Below are positions 49,560 through 60,435 of a stretch of 64,000 nt of DNA, in pieces. Source of the DNA: Symsagittifera roscoffensis (taxonomy: Eukaryota; Xenacoelomorpha; Acoela; Convolutidae); assembly GCF_963678635.1 (NCBI RefSeq), contig NC_087062.1:27800833-27864832 (forward strand). Direction: 5' to 3'. The notes beneath the pieces are model-generated. The model was not told the DNA's origin and made no database searches. It saw only the letters and a program-made list of their open reading frames with translations. Made by a program: the position numbers and the translations under genes. The stretch's first letter is position 1; each line of letters opens with the position of its first letter.

Positions 49560-52500
49560 ATGCAATACCTTAACTCCAGCAAACTATTAACCAGATATCT
49601 GTTTTCAAAACGCACTGCAAATTATGCCCAGATGAGATTTAGTTCCAAGATGTCTTCTGATTTTGTCAAAGTATCTCCAGATGTTCAGGATGCTGTTGCC
49701 AGAGGAAGAGCAGTGGTAGCTCTAGAAAGCACCATTTTAACACATGGTTTGCCCATAGGTATGACACCGTTTTCTTAAAGCGCCAGAAATCCAAAGTTGC
49801 TGTTTTTGGGATGTTAATAAAACAATTAGGTCCTATAATATTTTTAAGGAAGCATAAAGATAAAGCTAAGAAATGATTATCCTTATCTTTTTTGCTGTCA
49901 TAAGCAAAAAAATTATATCAAACAAGCTGCTGGCAATCAAAATTTGAGATAATTTTCACTAGAGGGTAAAATTGAGCACAAATTTAGGTTTTTTTCTCAA
50001 ACGATTAATTTCAAAATTAACGTAGCAAAACTTACATTCACATTCTACAAAAACTTTAAATGGATCAAGAGCAAAAGATCAGAGCTACCCTCCATGGAAC
50101 TATAAAATTACGATTTAGGATTTTATCTGTTTTTCTTTTGTTCTTAAAAAAGTTTTCCCCAACTGCACTTAAACCGCATAAGAGAAGCAGCTGGGTTTAG
50201 TAATGTAATCACACTGAACCATTCATCGTTTTGTTAAGTTTTCACGTCGGGAAACAATTTTTTGAGTTTGTGCCATTTTTCTGTGAGAGCGTTGAACCCG
50301 ATACAAAGCTTAGTGAAAACTGGCTTTTGAAAACCCGGAATAAACTCGAAAGAGCTGTTGAAGCCAATATTTGAAAATTTCACGGAGGGTAGCTCTGATC
50401 ATTTGCTCTTTATCTACATTGAAAAAAATCTTAAAAAACGGGGGAAAAATTTGTTCAAAGTACTCTTTGGAAACATGCATTTTAGAGGCTAAAAGAGTTT
50501 GCGCCTAAACGCTACCCAGGTTGAGGTCCATGACATATTTAGAAACTGCACCGATTTCAACTCTGCGCTCGACCAAAAAATTATAGTCTGGACAGATTTT
50601 TTATAGTCGCACACAAAGTCTAAAAATTGAGTCGCACGCAAATTCAAGGTCGCGATAGTCTAAAAATTAAATTGCGATTATTTCAAATTCTCGGTCTCGA
50701 TAATCTAACACCTAAGTCGCGATAGTTTCAAAATTGGTCTCAAACAAAATCTAAAAGTACCGGTCGCGATAGTCTAAAAATTATTTGCGATAGTTTCAAT
50801 ATCTCGGTCCCGGTAGTTTCAATATACTTAGTCACGGTAGTTTTCAATATACTTTGTCGCGGTAGTTTCAAATTTGGTCATGGTAGTGATGGTGTGTGAG
50901 GACAAGCTCTCACTTGACTTCCAGTTTCAGGTCTACCACAACCTGACTCAATTTGGCTGCAATAGTGGTACCACGTAAAAGCTCTAGACGCAAAACAAAA
51001 CAGCCTTGAGTCGCAAAAAACAGCTTCGCTCAGCAAAATAACACTGTCTGGAATGTGGGGAGATAATACAAATGGACTATCCTTGACAGGACTGTTAAGG
51101 CCTACTGATAGCTCCTCTGCGATTCGCAGGAGCTACAATTATTATTATTATTATTATTATGATTATTATTATTATAAAACCGAGACGCGATGTTTGGAAG
51201 CTGCTGGTAATCAAAATTTGAGATAATTTACACTAGAGGGCAAAATTGAGCACAAATTTAGGCTTTTTCTAAACGACTAATTTCAAAATTAACATAGCAA
51301 AATTTACATTCAGATTCTTTAGAAATTTTAAATAGATCAAGAGCAAAAGATAAGAGCTAACCTCCATGGAACTAGTTTGACTTGATATCACAGTTTGAGA
51401 AAAGCTCAAAGGAACAAAAAAAAACAATATTACAATTTGGTATAATGAAACAGTTTTTGCTTAATTGTAAAACAAAAACCGTTAAGTGGCTAATAAAATG
51501 CGAATCAAGAATAAAAGATGATTCGAGGAAGTCGTATCGGTCGCAATCAAATTTTCACTAGTTTCGCCAAATTTCAGTACGTTTTCTTCGGGTGCACCGG
51601 CCGCGGTTAACTTATCTTTTGTCGCGCCGGTGGTGGAAACTTTTTTCTCTAGTCTTGCCGGCCGCAGACGCATCTCCTCGGTCTACAAAGTCAGGAGATG
51701 CCAGTTTTTGGTCATGACTCTCTGTTGATACCCAGTTTTGGTCGCGCCTGTCAGGATTTGGCAAAATGCGGCCCGGATAGTCTAATTATAAAACCAGAAT
51801 TTTCACCGCCCCAGTCATTATTCCAAAAATTTTCTTTTGCCGTTTGAAGTCCCCTCCCCATACAGCAAAAATCAAATTGTGATGGAGCTGTGTTTTTTTT
51901 GTTAGCAAGCTTGGTCGGTTTGGGGCTATGAATAAGAAACGCCGAAAAAGCGAAAGTCTTAACAAGCAAGTGGCACATATTTTAGGTACCAATTTGAAGG
52001 CTGCCAAACATCTCGAGTCTCTTTGTGACAATTGTGGAGTTTTGGGATCCACCGTAGGAGTGATTGATGGACAACTAAAGGTCAGGCACCAATTTAAGTC
52101 ACTAGCAAGTCAACTGCGCCACTGTTGAACCTATAACTTTCTATTAGGGCGTGTATGTGGTTTGGAAATGCTCATCCTTTGATGCAATTTTACGATTGAA
52201 TAACACTTTTGGCTGACCAAATTTAAGGAATATCTAAGGGCGCTTTTGGCACCTATAATTATTAACAAAAAATGCGAATTTTGGAGAAAGGCGTAGGTGT
52301 TCTCTAAACTGTATCTAAATTCAAATTCAAATTCAAGATCCGCCCCTGGTCTGAGTCGTTCACTCCTATAGCGACTTTTAAAGACGATTCTGGGTTCCAA
52401 AATAACTTTGGAAATTACTTTTTCTCATAAGAAGAGCATTTCTTTGTAACTGTCTCAAATTAAAACGCATTGCCCCAAAAATACTGCAGTTTAGTAAAAT

Positions 52501-54400
52501 TTTTCGCAAATATCTCCTCCAAATTTTCCAGGTGACTAAATTATAAAATCAGACATGGATGCTATAGGTTGGACTAACTGAAGAAGAGCTGACTTTCTTA
52601 TGCAGTGGTGATCCACATCTCAAAAAGATTTCGAGGCGGGACCTTCCGAACGTCTTCGCCAATAGCCAATCAGGAGGCACCACCGTTTCCTCAACTCTCA
52701 TTGGTTGTCATGCGGCATCGATTCCAATTTTTGCCACTGGAGGGCTAGGTGGCGTACATAGACATGTCGAGAAATCGTGGGACATCAGCGCTGACTTGGA
52801 AGAAATTTCTCATACTCCCGTAGCTGTGGTTTGTTCAGGTGTCAAAAGTATCCTGGATATTCCGAAAACCTTACAATTTCTCGAAACGAAAGGAGTAAAC
52901 GTGGTATCATTTAAATCAGAATATTTCCCTACTTTTTTTTCTAACTCTACCGAAATAAAATCGCCTTTCAAGTGCCAAGACTTAGATGAATTGACTAGAT
53001 TGTTGTTATTTGTCAGAAAGAGTAGTTTGAACAGCGGTTTAATTATTGCAAACCCGCTGCCTGAAAATTTATTGGTTGATTCTGGAATGATTGAAGAAGC
53101 GATACAAGAATCGATAGAAACTGCGGACAAATTGGGAATCAGCGGAAAAGATTTCACTCCTTTTGTTTTGGATAAGGTTCGCAAACTAACTGATGGTAAA
53201 AGTCTTCAAATTAATTTGTCTCTTGTTGAAAATAATGTCAAGTTAGCTTGCGAATTGGCAAAAAGTTACAGACAAAAAATGATAAAATTGAGACAAAAAT
53301 TGAATTCTTGTTTGCAAAGCTCAGAAGATGTTTTGAAGAAAAGTCCTTTAGTCATCGGTGGTATAAATATAGACATGACCATTAAGCCGACAGCTCAACC
53401 TTCACCGGCTTCGGTTCCGAGTGAGATTAACTTAACACTCGGCGGCGTGGGCAAAAACATAGCAGAAGCACTTCATTATCTGAAATGCAACCCAAATTTT
53501 ATATCATGCGTTGGAAACGACCCATTGGGGAAATTAGCCCTTGAAACTATCCCAGTAGGTCAAGAAAACATTCTGATAAGTGATACCCACCCAACGTCTA
53601 TCTACTCCTTAGTTCTTCATCCGGCAACATCAGAATTACTCCATGGATATGCCCAAAGTCAGATTCATCATCAGATTTCGGTCGATTTTGTGGCAAAAAA
53701 CGAAGATTTAATCAAATCATCTTCCGTTGTAGTTCACGATGGCAATATTTCTCCTAGTGCTTCGAGACAGATATTTTCGATTTGCAAACAAAACAAAATT
53801 TCTCTTATTTTCGAACCAACAGATTACGCTGGTTGCTCAAATTTTGCCCAAGTTTTAGCAGAAAACCCAAAAGTTTGCAAATTTATTACTCCTAATTTGA
53901 AAGAGTTGATAGTGCTGAATGATTCAATCGGCCAAATCATGTCAAATAAAAGGAATGATGAAAGGTTTGGAAAATCAACACTTCAAAAAGCGATGCAAAC
54001 TGACGAAAGAGTGACAGACGATAACTGTTTGCATCTCGTGGCCAAAAATTCTGAAAAGGCTCTTAGAGTTTCGGATTCCATTCTGGTATCCCTTGGACAT
54101 TTAGGAATCATCGTAGCTTCTGAAAACTTCTCAGAACTTGAAATGACGCAACTAGCAGAAAGTTCACAAAACAGGCTAGAAGAAAACACGATTGGTTTTT
54201 ATCATTTCAAAGTGAAAAAAATTGACGATGCAGTTTCGTGTTCAGGCGCTGGCGATTCTTTTGTAGCTGGCTTTGTTTCAAGTTTCTTTCAGAGAAAGAA
54301 AAATCTGTCCGAAAGTGTGAAATTTGGACTGCAATGTGCTAAGGTTGCTCTTAAAACTGTAGAAGCAGTAAATCCAGACATCAAAAGATTATCTACCTGA
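49560..54400 (+). CDS. Pseudouridine-5'-phosphate glycosidase / PfkB pseudouridine kinase fusion
   Basis: Three exons: 49560-49758 (donor G|GTATGA), 51986-52080 (acceptor TTTTAG, donor GTCAGG) and 52568-54400 (acceptor GCTATAG, stop TGA). Phases agree; 708 residues. Residues 36-330 are the glycosidase (PsuG/IndA): ALESTILTHGLP, KISRRDLP, GGTTV, FATGGLGGVHR, DISADL and SGVKSILDIP. Residues that match E. coli PsuG Glu31, Lys93, His137, Asp149 and Lys166 are E56, K118, H162, D174 and K191, all offset by exactly 25, so the catalytic core is intact and ungapped. Residues about 357-700 are a PfkB sugar kinase (GGINIDMT, GGVGKNIAEAL, and SGAGDSF with catalytic D661). Known activities: the kinase phosphorylates pseudouridine and the glycosidase splits the product to uracil and ribose 5-phosphate. 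The first 35 residues are basic and lack acids until D34, like a mitochondrial presequence (inference). A CAG two bases before the ATG hints at an upstream intron or trans-splice site. Poly(A) signal AATAAA at 54571. Confidence 0.95.
49925..50103 (+). repeat. Repeat E, copy 1 (intron 1 of the fusion gene)
   Basis: About 178 bases repeated in the same orientation at 51199-51374. Shared landmarks: AATCAAAATTTGAGATAATTT, AAATTGAGCACAAATTTAGG, AAAATTAACRTAGCAAAA, GATCAAGAGCAAAAGAT and CCTCCATGGAACTA. A short reverse-complement piece lies at about 50381-50435. Confidence 0.75.
50570..50887. repeat. Degenerate tandem repeat, GTCGCGATAGTCTAAAAATT-like unit
   Basis: A dozen or so imperfect units of roughly 25-30 bases, each built from GGTCGCGATAGT followed by CTAAAAATT or TTCAAAAT, drifting to GGTAGTTTCAATATACT. 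Comparable words (GGTCGCG...AGTCTAA) recur in 51530-51785. Non-coding; lies in intron 1 of the fusion gene. Confidence 0.6.
50888..51136 (-). repeat. Dispersed repeat F, copy 2
   Basis: Reverse complement of the repeat at 19808-20045 (GTGTGAGGACAAGCTC, GCAATAGTGGTACCACG, GAATGTGGGGAGATAATAC, GATAGCTCCTCTGCGATTCG). It is directly followed by an (ATT)n run. Confidence 0.65.
51137..51175. repeat. (ATT)n microsatellite
   Basis: About 39 bases of ATT units with one GATT interruption, directly next to repeat F. Confidence 0.9.
51199..51374 (+). repeat. Repeat E, copy 2
   Basis: Direct repeat of 49925-50103. Together the two E copies bracket the tandem array, repeat F and the ATT run. Confidence 0.75.
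52190..52348 (-). mobile_element. Element B remnant in intron 2 of the fusion gene
   Basis: Ends in a clean GATCCGCCCCTGG terminus and keeps TTTGGCTGACC...AAGGGCGCTTTTGGCACC from the interior, but most of the element is deleted or unrecognisable. Confidence 0.5.
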
Positions 54401-54659
54401 ATTGTCGCTATTTAGACTTTTATGATTTAAAAAGCAAAGTTTTTTGTTACAAATTTATAAGACTGAATCCAGTGAGAAAAAATGGGATTATAAGATGAGT
54501 TTATTGTTCAAAAACAAAACTTAAATGGCAATTTGCTAATTTTGGGCCTTATAGCAGACCCAAATTTCAAAATAAAGGTGGAATCTTCCAACGAACGGTT
54601 TCATATACTAAACGCGTAAAAAACTTTTGCGAACCAAATGTAAGAAGGCACACCGGAAG

Positions 54660-54869
54660 ACATTATCGCGTTTTTTTGGGCGCGCGCTCCCCCTCAAAGT
54701 TAGTATATACTGGCTCCGAAGGCGCCTTTAGAAACATTTTAGGGTCGGTCGGCCAAAAATGGATTTCTTAAAAAGTACCAAAGGGGGGACCCTTTGGGTC
54801 GGCAGGAGGTCGAATCCCTGAGAAAGGGAAGGCGTCCGTCCTCGCCCCACCCCCATAAACCCGCCCTCG
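54660..54869 (+). mobile_element. Element B, right-hand part only
   Basis: About 210 bases of the right half: CGCGTTTTTTTGGGCGCGCGC, GGGTCGGTCGGCCAAAAATGG, GGGACCCTTTGGGTCGGCAGG, ending AACCCGCCCTCG. The left half is absent. It follows closely on the poly(A) signal of the fusion gene. Confidence 0.65.
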
Positions 54870-55206
54870 ATCAATTTAATTAAAACAACAATGTACATAT
54901 ACATTCAATCAATGTTTCATAGCTATATCATAGAAGTGTTTTGAATAGCAATTTGCATAACTCATCATTGTTTCATTGATTTCATTGATTTGTCATCAAT
55001 ATAATTGAAATTGCAATGTACTAGTTAAACTTGCAACGTTCTATTTATTCATTCTCTTATTGTTCAGTCTTGGTCTTTTTTTCAATTTTTTTTTATTTCA
55101 AACACATTTTACGTTTTTTGTAATTTTTTCGCGTTTAAGGTAAGTTTTTCTACAGTTTTTTTAGCAAAAAGCTAAACCTTCCCGCATTGGAGTTCCATGA
55201 ATAAAA

Positions 55207-55388
55207 ATCAATTATAATTGAGTTTCATTGTCAGTGTCCACAAAAGTGAGAACAAATCGATTATAATCAATTAAAAATGGATTATAATATTACTGTTTTT
55301 TGAGGTAACAAACTCCTTTTTTCACCCATTATAATCAATTTATTTTCACTTTTGTGGACACTGACAATGAAACTAAATTAAAATTGAT
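55207..55388. repeat. Palindromic AT-rich element with perfect 29-bp arms
   Basis: Bases 55221-55249 (starting AGTTTCATTGTCAGTG, ending AAAAGTGA) and 55346-55374 are exact inverted copies. Outside them the pairing continues imperfectly through AATCAATTATAATTG. Between the arms lie more ATAATCGATTATAATC words of the type clustered at 22960-23480. Confidence 0.65.
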
Positions 55389-55566
55389 TTTTTTCCACTT
55401 TACTGGGATGCGAAATTCAACGCACATAAAGTTTTTTCTCTGTTTTAAATTAAAGTTGGTTACGTTGGTTACTTGTTGTTCAATTGAATTTTTTTCTACC
55501 TAATTTTGATATTTTTGTTACTTTTTTATATTACTCAACATTACTCCCCTAGCGTTTGCCCATTTC

Positions 55567-55757
55567 AGGTGGGGGGAGGGGGTATGTGTGTTCAGGTGGG
55601 GGGTATGTCGGTTCAGGTGGGGGGAGGGGGTATGTGGGTTCAGGTGGGGGGAGGGGGTATGTGGGTTCATGTGGGGGAAGGGGGTTTGTGGGTTCAGAGG
55701 GGGGGGGGGGGGGGGGTATGTGGGTTCAGGTGGGGGTATGTGGGTTCAGGTGGGTTC
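55567..55757. repeat. G-rich minisatellite
   Basis: About seven imperfect units, each GGTGGGGGGAGGGGG followed by TATGTGGGTTCA (some shorter), with a run of about 16 G near 55698-55715. The plus strand is extremely G-rich and could form G-quadruplexes. All three frames are open and translate to monotonous Gly/Val/Trp repeats, which reflects the repeat and not a gene. Confidence 0.85.
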
Positions 55758-56349
55758 ATTTGAGTTTCAGCATGCCCCGATATGGTTATATTTCATAATG
55801 CTTTCAATGCTTTTGACAATCAAACAGCTTTCTTTGATATCATCAAGTTAAAAGAACTAATATTGAACTTGAAATGCTTTCTAGAATTGAATAGCTCAAA
55901 TTGTTTCAAATAAAAATTTGAAAATAACTTATCTTTAAATAACTTAACAGAACCTTGAATAACTTAACATCATTTTTGCGGAAAAACTAATCAGTTACGC
56001 AACGTTTTTTTTAAATTTCACTAAACTTTGATTCTAAATACTTGCCAATAGGTTCTAAAAACTGTTTTCAAACCGCAGATGAATTTGCAAGACCGCACAT
56101 GACTTACGCTTCGCATCATTGATGATTGTAATTTTTCCAAAACTTCTGTTTATAGTTCTCATAATATTACTTGTTCATACTTATACATAAGTAGACATGT
56201 TCAATTCAAAATCAATTTTGCTTAAATACTCAAATAGGAACGCAAAATTACACTTTTCGATTTTCACAAAACTTTGATTGTAAACGTATGTCAATTGATT
56301 TGCACAAGTTGTTTTCAAACCGCAGAATATATTTGTTCATAGTTTTCAT

Positions 56350-56785
56350 CAGGGGCGGATATAGGAGTGGGGCGGGGGGGGGGGGGGGGATGGGCGGACG
56401 CCTCCCCTCCTCAGGGATTCAACCCCTGCGAACTCAAAGAGTGCCCGCGTTGGTCTTTTTCAAGCAGTCCATTTTTGGCCGACCGACTAAAATTTTTCTG
56501 AATGCGTCTTTGGCGCCAATATATACTAACTTAGAGGGGGAGCGCGCGCCAAAAAGCGCCAAAAAAAACGCGAAGTGCCCAAAAACGTTTGTTTTTTTTA
56601 CCTGTTTTTTCAAAAATTTGCCTGCGGCGCAGAACATTTGGCCAAAAAAACGGTCTTTTTACTGTTTTAGGAGAGCTCGATTGGAAAATCAATCAATTTT
56701 GGTCGACCTAAAAAAAAGGTCGTCAAAATTTTTGAAATTTTTTTGAAAATCCACCCTCCTTGAGAAAATCCTTGATCCGCCCCTG
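56350..56785 (-). mobile_element. hAT-like element B, copy 7, perfect 8-bp TSD
   Basis: 436 bp from CAGGGGCGGATATAGG to TTGATCCGCCCCTG, flanked by identical octamers GTTTTCAT (56342-56349 and 56786-56793). Reverse orientation; the longest clean copy in the window. Confidence 0.93.
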
Positions 56786-57269
56786 GTTTTCATCATGTTA
56801 TTTCAACAACACCCATTTTCTTTATTGTCTGAATAAATTGATAACGATTTTGAAAGCACTTTACCAAAGACTGTGAACTCAACCTTAAAATACAAGAATT
56901 TGAGTTTTTTTCATGAAACACAATGGTTGATAAATCAAATGCTTTTTGTAAATCAATAAAACCGTTTTGCACAATAACTTTTTAACCCATACCCTTGTAA
57001 TATTATCAGTAAACTTTTCCAAAATTTTTCCAAGCGGCTTTTTTTATTAAAAACTTTTGATTTGAACTGTTCTGTAAAAAAAAAATTTTGGCGTTTCTGA
57101 AATTACTGAACATCGGATAAAAACTGCGAATTACTGAATTTGCTGACTAACTCCTAAGTGGCATAAAAAATGGGTGAAAAAAGATTTTAAAACTTTTGGA
57201 CTATATCAAACATCAGGGGAAAAATCAGATTTTGCAGGTTCAAGTTTTTTTTCAGCATCATTAAAAAAT

Positions 57270-57480
57270 TTCAGCGCTCATAAATTAGTTCAGAGCATGG
57301 CCAAATTGGCAATTTTCAAAAACGCAGAAAATTATAAAAAGTAATTAGAGTAAATTATTTTTTTAGATCCGAACTCACGGAGTCGATATCCTCAAAGAAG
57401 TAAAAACGTTTTTTGTTCGGCGAAATTTGACTGAACAGAAGAAACCACACATGGCATAAATTTTTAGAAAGGCGGAACAA
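57270..57480 (+). repeat. Diverged element A relative
   Basis: Shares GCGCTCATAAATTAGTTCAGAGCATGGCC, the GGCAATTTTCAAAAACGCAGAAAATT block and the ACCACAC...CATAAATTTTTAGAAA...GGAACAA end with the stretch at 1575-1832 and, more weakly, with element A. Confidence 0.45.
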
Positions 57481-57755
57481 AAATGAGTAGATCACAAATA
57501 AAACTACAACATTTCAGCATTTTATAAATGTTTATTCGAAAATAACATTTTTCTTCGAAAATAGAAAAAGCTTCGCATAACTTTAATAGTAGCTTCTGGA
57601 AATCAAAATTCCGTTAAGTTTTGAAATCTAACTTTCGGTTTTAACGGGACTAAAATGAACTTAGAGAGTGTTAGATTATTTTTTCTCTGGTAATATACTG
57701 CACGTCTTTAACCAGAAAAAAAACTATACAACTCAATCACGTTCTTCAGGATAAT

Positions 57756-59864
57756 TTAATTTGGGATTTCCCTCGGTAATAATTTATATTTATTCTGCGT
57801 GGATTGCAAAGTTTGAATGACTTTGTCATACTCGGTCTGCGAAATCAGACTTCTTTCCAATGCGTCCTTGAGATCCATTTCGACTTCTCCTTCTTCCGTT
57901 TTTAGTTGAATTTTAACGCGTGAAACATTTACAACTGTCTTATTTTCGTTCACACTTTGGCACTCATTCGCGCCTCTTTCATTATCAACCTGTTCAGACG
58001 TTTTCTCATTTTGGTCAACTTTTTCCTGATTTTTGGCAGTTTCTGAGAAGCCCATGTTGTTTGTTTTAGGGTTTTTAGTGAGACATTTCTCCGGCAAATC
58101 ATTAGAATTATCCGATTCGTTAGATTTTATACTGTTAAACGAATAAGAACGATTCGAAATGTTCCACTGATTTTGATTCCGAGTATTATTAATCTCTCGT
58201 GAAACATTACTTCCAGCTGAAATTTTTCGCTGAGGATACTTCGGAACAACACTTTGACCGATTGGTGTTTTTGGTGGCGATAGTGGAGACCCACTGAGGA
58301 AAGATCGGAGATTCGGGCTTGTTTTTGGAGCTTGGGGGGCTTGGCTCGCTATAAAATTAAGCGCAGTTGCGGAACGAGTTCGACGTCCTGTTGAGAAGGA
58401 TTGGTCCATTTCTTGGTTTTTGAGTGTGTTATAACGAGTCTCATCTAAAATACCGCGGGAATAAGCTTGGTCTAAATTTAGAATTTCGTTCGATCGCTGG
58501 TCGTGGATTCCAATTTTGCGAACGAAATTTGTCTGTGATCCGGTGTTCGACTCATCGCAACTTCCATTTGAGGCTACAGAAGTGATCGAACTTGACCTTG
58601 GAAATAGAAAGCGTCTTTTTGTTCTGCATCGGTTAAACGTGTTCATGTCAATAATACCATGCTTATATGCGTCGGCTGGCGAGTAATACTGTTTCGTAAT
58701 ATGGTCATAAATAACTTTTTGTGATAAATTTTGAGGGCTCGAGGTTTCTGGAGTACTTTTGGTCGTGTTTTGTTTTTGGTTCCCGTTCGGATTCAGTTCG
58801 TCTAGACTCGCCGTTCTGTTAAAATCTGGTTGAGCCGAATGACGATTCCTTCGGTTAATGGCATTTATAAGTCTGCTATTGGTTGCTCTATTAGGCAACG
58901 GAGCATAAGGTTTCGAGACATCAACTTCAGGCGATCCTTTCAGAGGTCTCTGAACGCCAGTTGCTTTTTTGTACGATTGCGGAACGAGTGAACTTGTTCG
59001 GCCAAGACCGCCAAAGTTATTTTCAGCGTTTTCAATAAATGTATGTTTAAAAGTCGGGTTCTCGATCAAACTCTGAGGCCGCGCCCTAAAATGCGGCCGG
59101 GTAAGTGGTTTATTACGCATTCGTACCGGTGGCGCGGATGCTTCGGTCGATCCGCTTTGACTGTTGGTATCTAAGACATCTGTCTTTGCCGACGCTTGCG
59201 AAATAAGTTCTTTCGATGTTTTGACAGTAGAGCTTATAGTGCTACTTGGCGACGTGTTCGGGTCATCTCGATTTAACATGCCGCCAATCTTTGAGTTTGG
59301 AGAGGGAGTCGAGGATTGACCACTGACGTAACTTCGTTGAGGAATTGGTCTCAAAATGTCACTTCTAGATCCCAGTTCCGGTGAAAAATTACTTTGCGCA
59401 GGACTTGAAGCGGTGAAAGGTACTGGCTCCGAAGCACTCGAATGATGATTAGTACCTATAACAGGCGGAGAGTGTGGACCATTGGGTGCCTGTATCTCTG
59501 AAACTCCTGGTGATGGTGTATTAATTTCAACAGTTGACTTCGCTTTTCCGAAACCCCTCATTTGCCGCTCTTGTTCCCTCAGTTTCTGAGCCTGTTGTGT
59601 TTGCTGGAAAACACTCGTATTTCGATGTCTATCGGAACTGTTCGGGAAGAGTCGTAAGAGACCCGACTTGAAGTGTCCGCCGAATGAACGGCCGGTTGAA
59701 GTCGCATTAGTAGGCGGTGTGAACTGGGAAATCCTGGGGTGATTTGGTAATAAAGAGTCGTATTTAGTCGTGTTGTTGTTATTACCAGTGTTGGTTAACG
59801 TTAGAGATTTCTGGGATGCGTATGAAACAGGCGAGTTTCTTTGCTCTATTGAGGCGTCCCCCAT
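57756..59864 (-). CDS. Plakin (plectin)-repeat-like, low-complexity protein; single exon, 702 residues
   Basis: One uninterrupted 2109-base frame from ATG to TAA. A minus-strand AATAAA at 57531-57536 lies about 220 bases beyond the stop. Most of the protein is Ser/Asn/Pro/Thr-rich and probably disordered. Three short blocks stand out: about 383-425 (KVIYDHITKQYYSPADAYKH, then GIID), about 447-480 (NEILNLDQAYSRGILD) and about 651-686 (GEVEMDLKDALERSLISQTE). Each has the plakin-repeat pattern in which a short strand pair is followed by S/L-x-x-x-A-x-x-x-G/S-(I/L)-(I/L)-D/S. In plectin and desmoplakin such repeats form globular domains that bind intermediate filaments. Here they are scattered and isolated, so a cytoskeletal linker role is only an inference. 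No membrane segment or signal peptide. The start is the first in-frame ATG, just after a TATATAC word 12 bases upstream. The coding sequence is less AT-rich than its flanks. It may be a complete intronless gene or the large last exon of a longer one. Confidence 0.75.
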   Translation of the reverse strand: MGDASIEQRNSPVSYASQKSLTLTNTGNNNNTTKYDSLLPNHPRISQFTPPTNATSTGRSFGGHFKSGLLRLFPNSSDRHRNTSVFQQTQQAQKLREQERQMRGFGKAKSTVEINTPSPGVSEIQAPNGPHSPPVIGTNHHSSASEPVPFTASSPAQSNFSPELGSRSDILRPIPQRSYVSGQSSTPSPNSKIGGMLNRDDPNTSPSSTISSTVKTSKELISQASAKTDVLDTNSQSGSTEASAPPVRMRNKPLTRPHFRARPQSLIENPTFKHTFIENAENNFGGLGRTSSLVPQSYKKATGVQRPLKGSPEVDVSKPYAPLPNRATNSRLINAINRRNRHSAQPDFNRTASLDELNPNGNQKQNTTKSTPETSSPQNLSQKVIYDHITKQYYSPADAYKHGIIDMNTFNRCRTKRRFLFPRSSSITSVASNGSCDESNTGSQTNFVRKIGIHDQRSNEILNLDQAYSRGILDETRYNTLKNQEMDQSFSTGRRTRSATALNFIASQAPQAPKTSPNLRSFLSGSPLSPPKTPIGQSVVPKYPQRKISAGSNVSREINNTRNQNQWNISNRSYSFNSIKSNESDNSNDLPEKCLTKNPKTNNMGFSETAKNQEKVDQNEKTSEQVDNERGANECQSVNENKTVVNVSRVKIQLKTEEGEVEMDLKDALERSLISQTEYDKVIQTLQSTQNKYKLLPREIPN

Positions 59865-60430
59865 TGTCGAGTGAGTATATACAATGGCCGTCTATTTGAG
59901 TGTACAGATTTAAAACGCAGTTTCTTTTCTTTCTTCAGGTAAAAATTTGCCTTTCAAGTCATTTTCTGCACAATGTATTAGTGAGCTAAAAAGCAGAACA
60001 ATTAACCAAATAATACTTCTATCGTTAGAGAGGTTTGCACAAAGTCCTCAAACGTCAATCAGCTAAGTTTTTGTTAAGCTCATGCTAGACGGACTTGTTT
60101 TTGGAGTAGTTTTTAAATCTTTTTTGCACCACGGGGGCCACTATGTCTTCTTACTACTCGGTTTTAATTGACGTCAGATTCAAAAGAAACAATTTAAAAC
60201 GGATTAACGGTCGAGAACGAAATTTGCCTTTATGAAGACTTCACTTATATTATAATTTTTTTAAGAAGTTCGTAGTCGTCTTCACTGCATATACTTCCAA
60301 AAAACTGTGATTGAATCAATAGTTTCCTTAATGAGTAACATCATAGGTACCATATAAAACTGCTGATAATTGGATCAAGAAGAACTGCCAACGAACGAAA
60401 CTGTATTCGTAACTCCCCGAGTTGACAAAA
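59865..60430. other. Upstream region of the plakin-like gene
   Basis: No gene seen. Probably contains the promoter for the minus-strand gene starting at 59864; GTATATAC lies at 59874-59881 but is too near the ATG for a normal TATA box unless the leader is very short. Confidence 0.35.
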
Positions 60431-60435
60431 AAGCT

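Noticed and set aside
51928-52128. Separate 66-codon gene on the plus strand
   Set aside because: Its middle part is exon 2 of the glycosidase/kinase fusion (51986-52080); the flanks on both sides are intron.
55506-55851. Three overlapping plus-strand open frames of 80-87 codons over the G-rich array
   Set aside because: All three frames are open only because the tandem G-rich unit contains no stops; the peptides are monotonous Gly/Val/Trp repeats without splice or start context.
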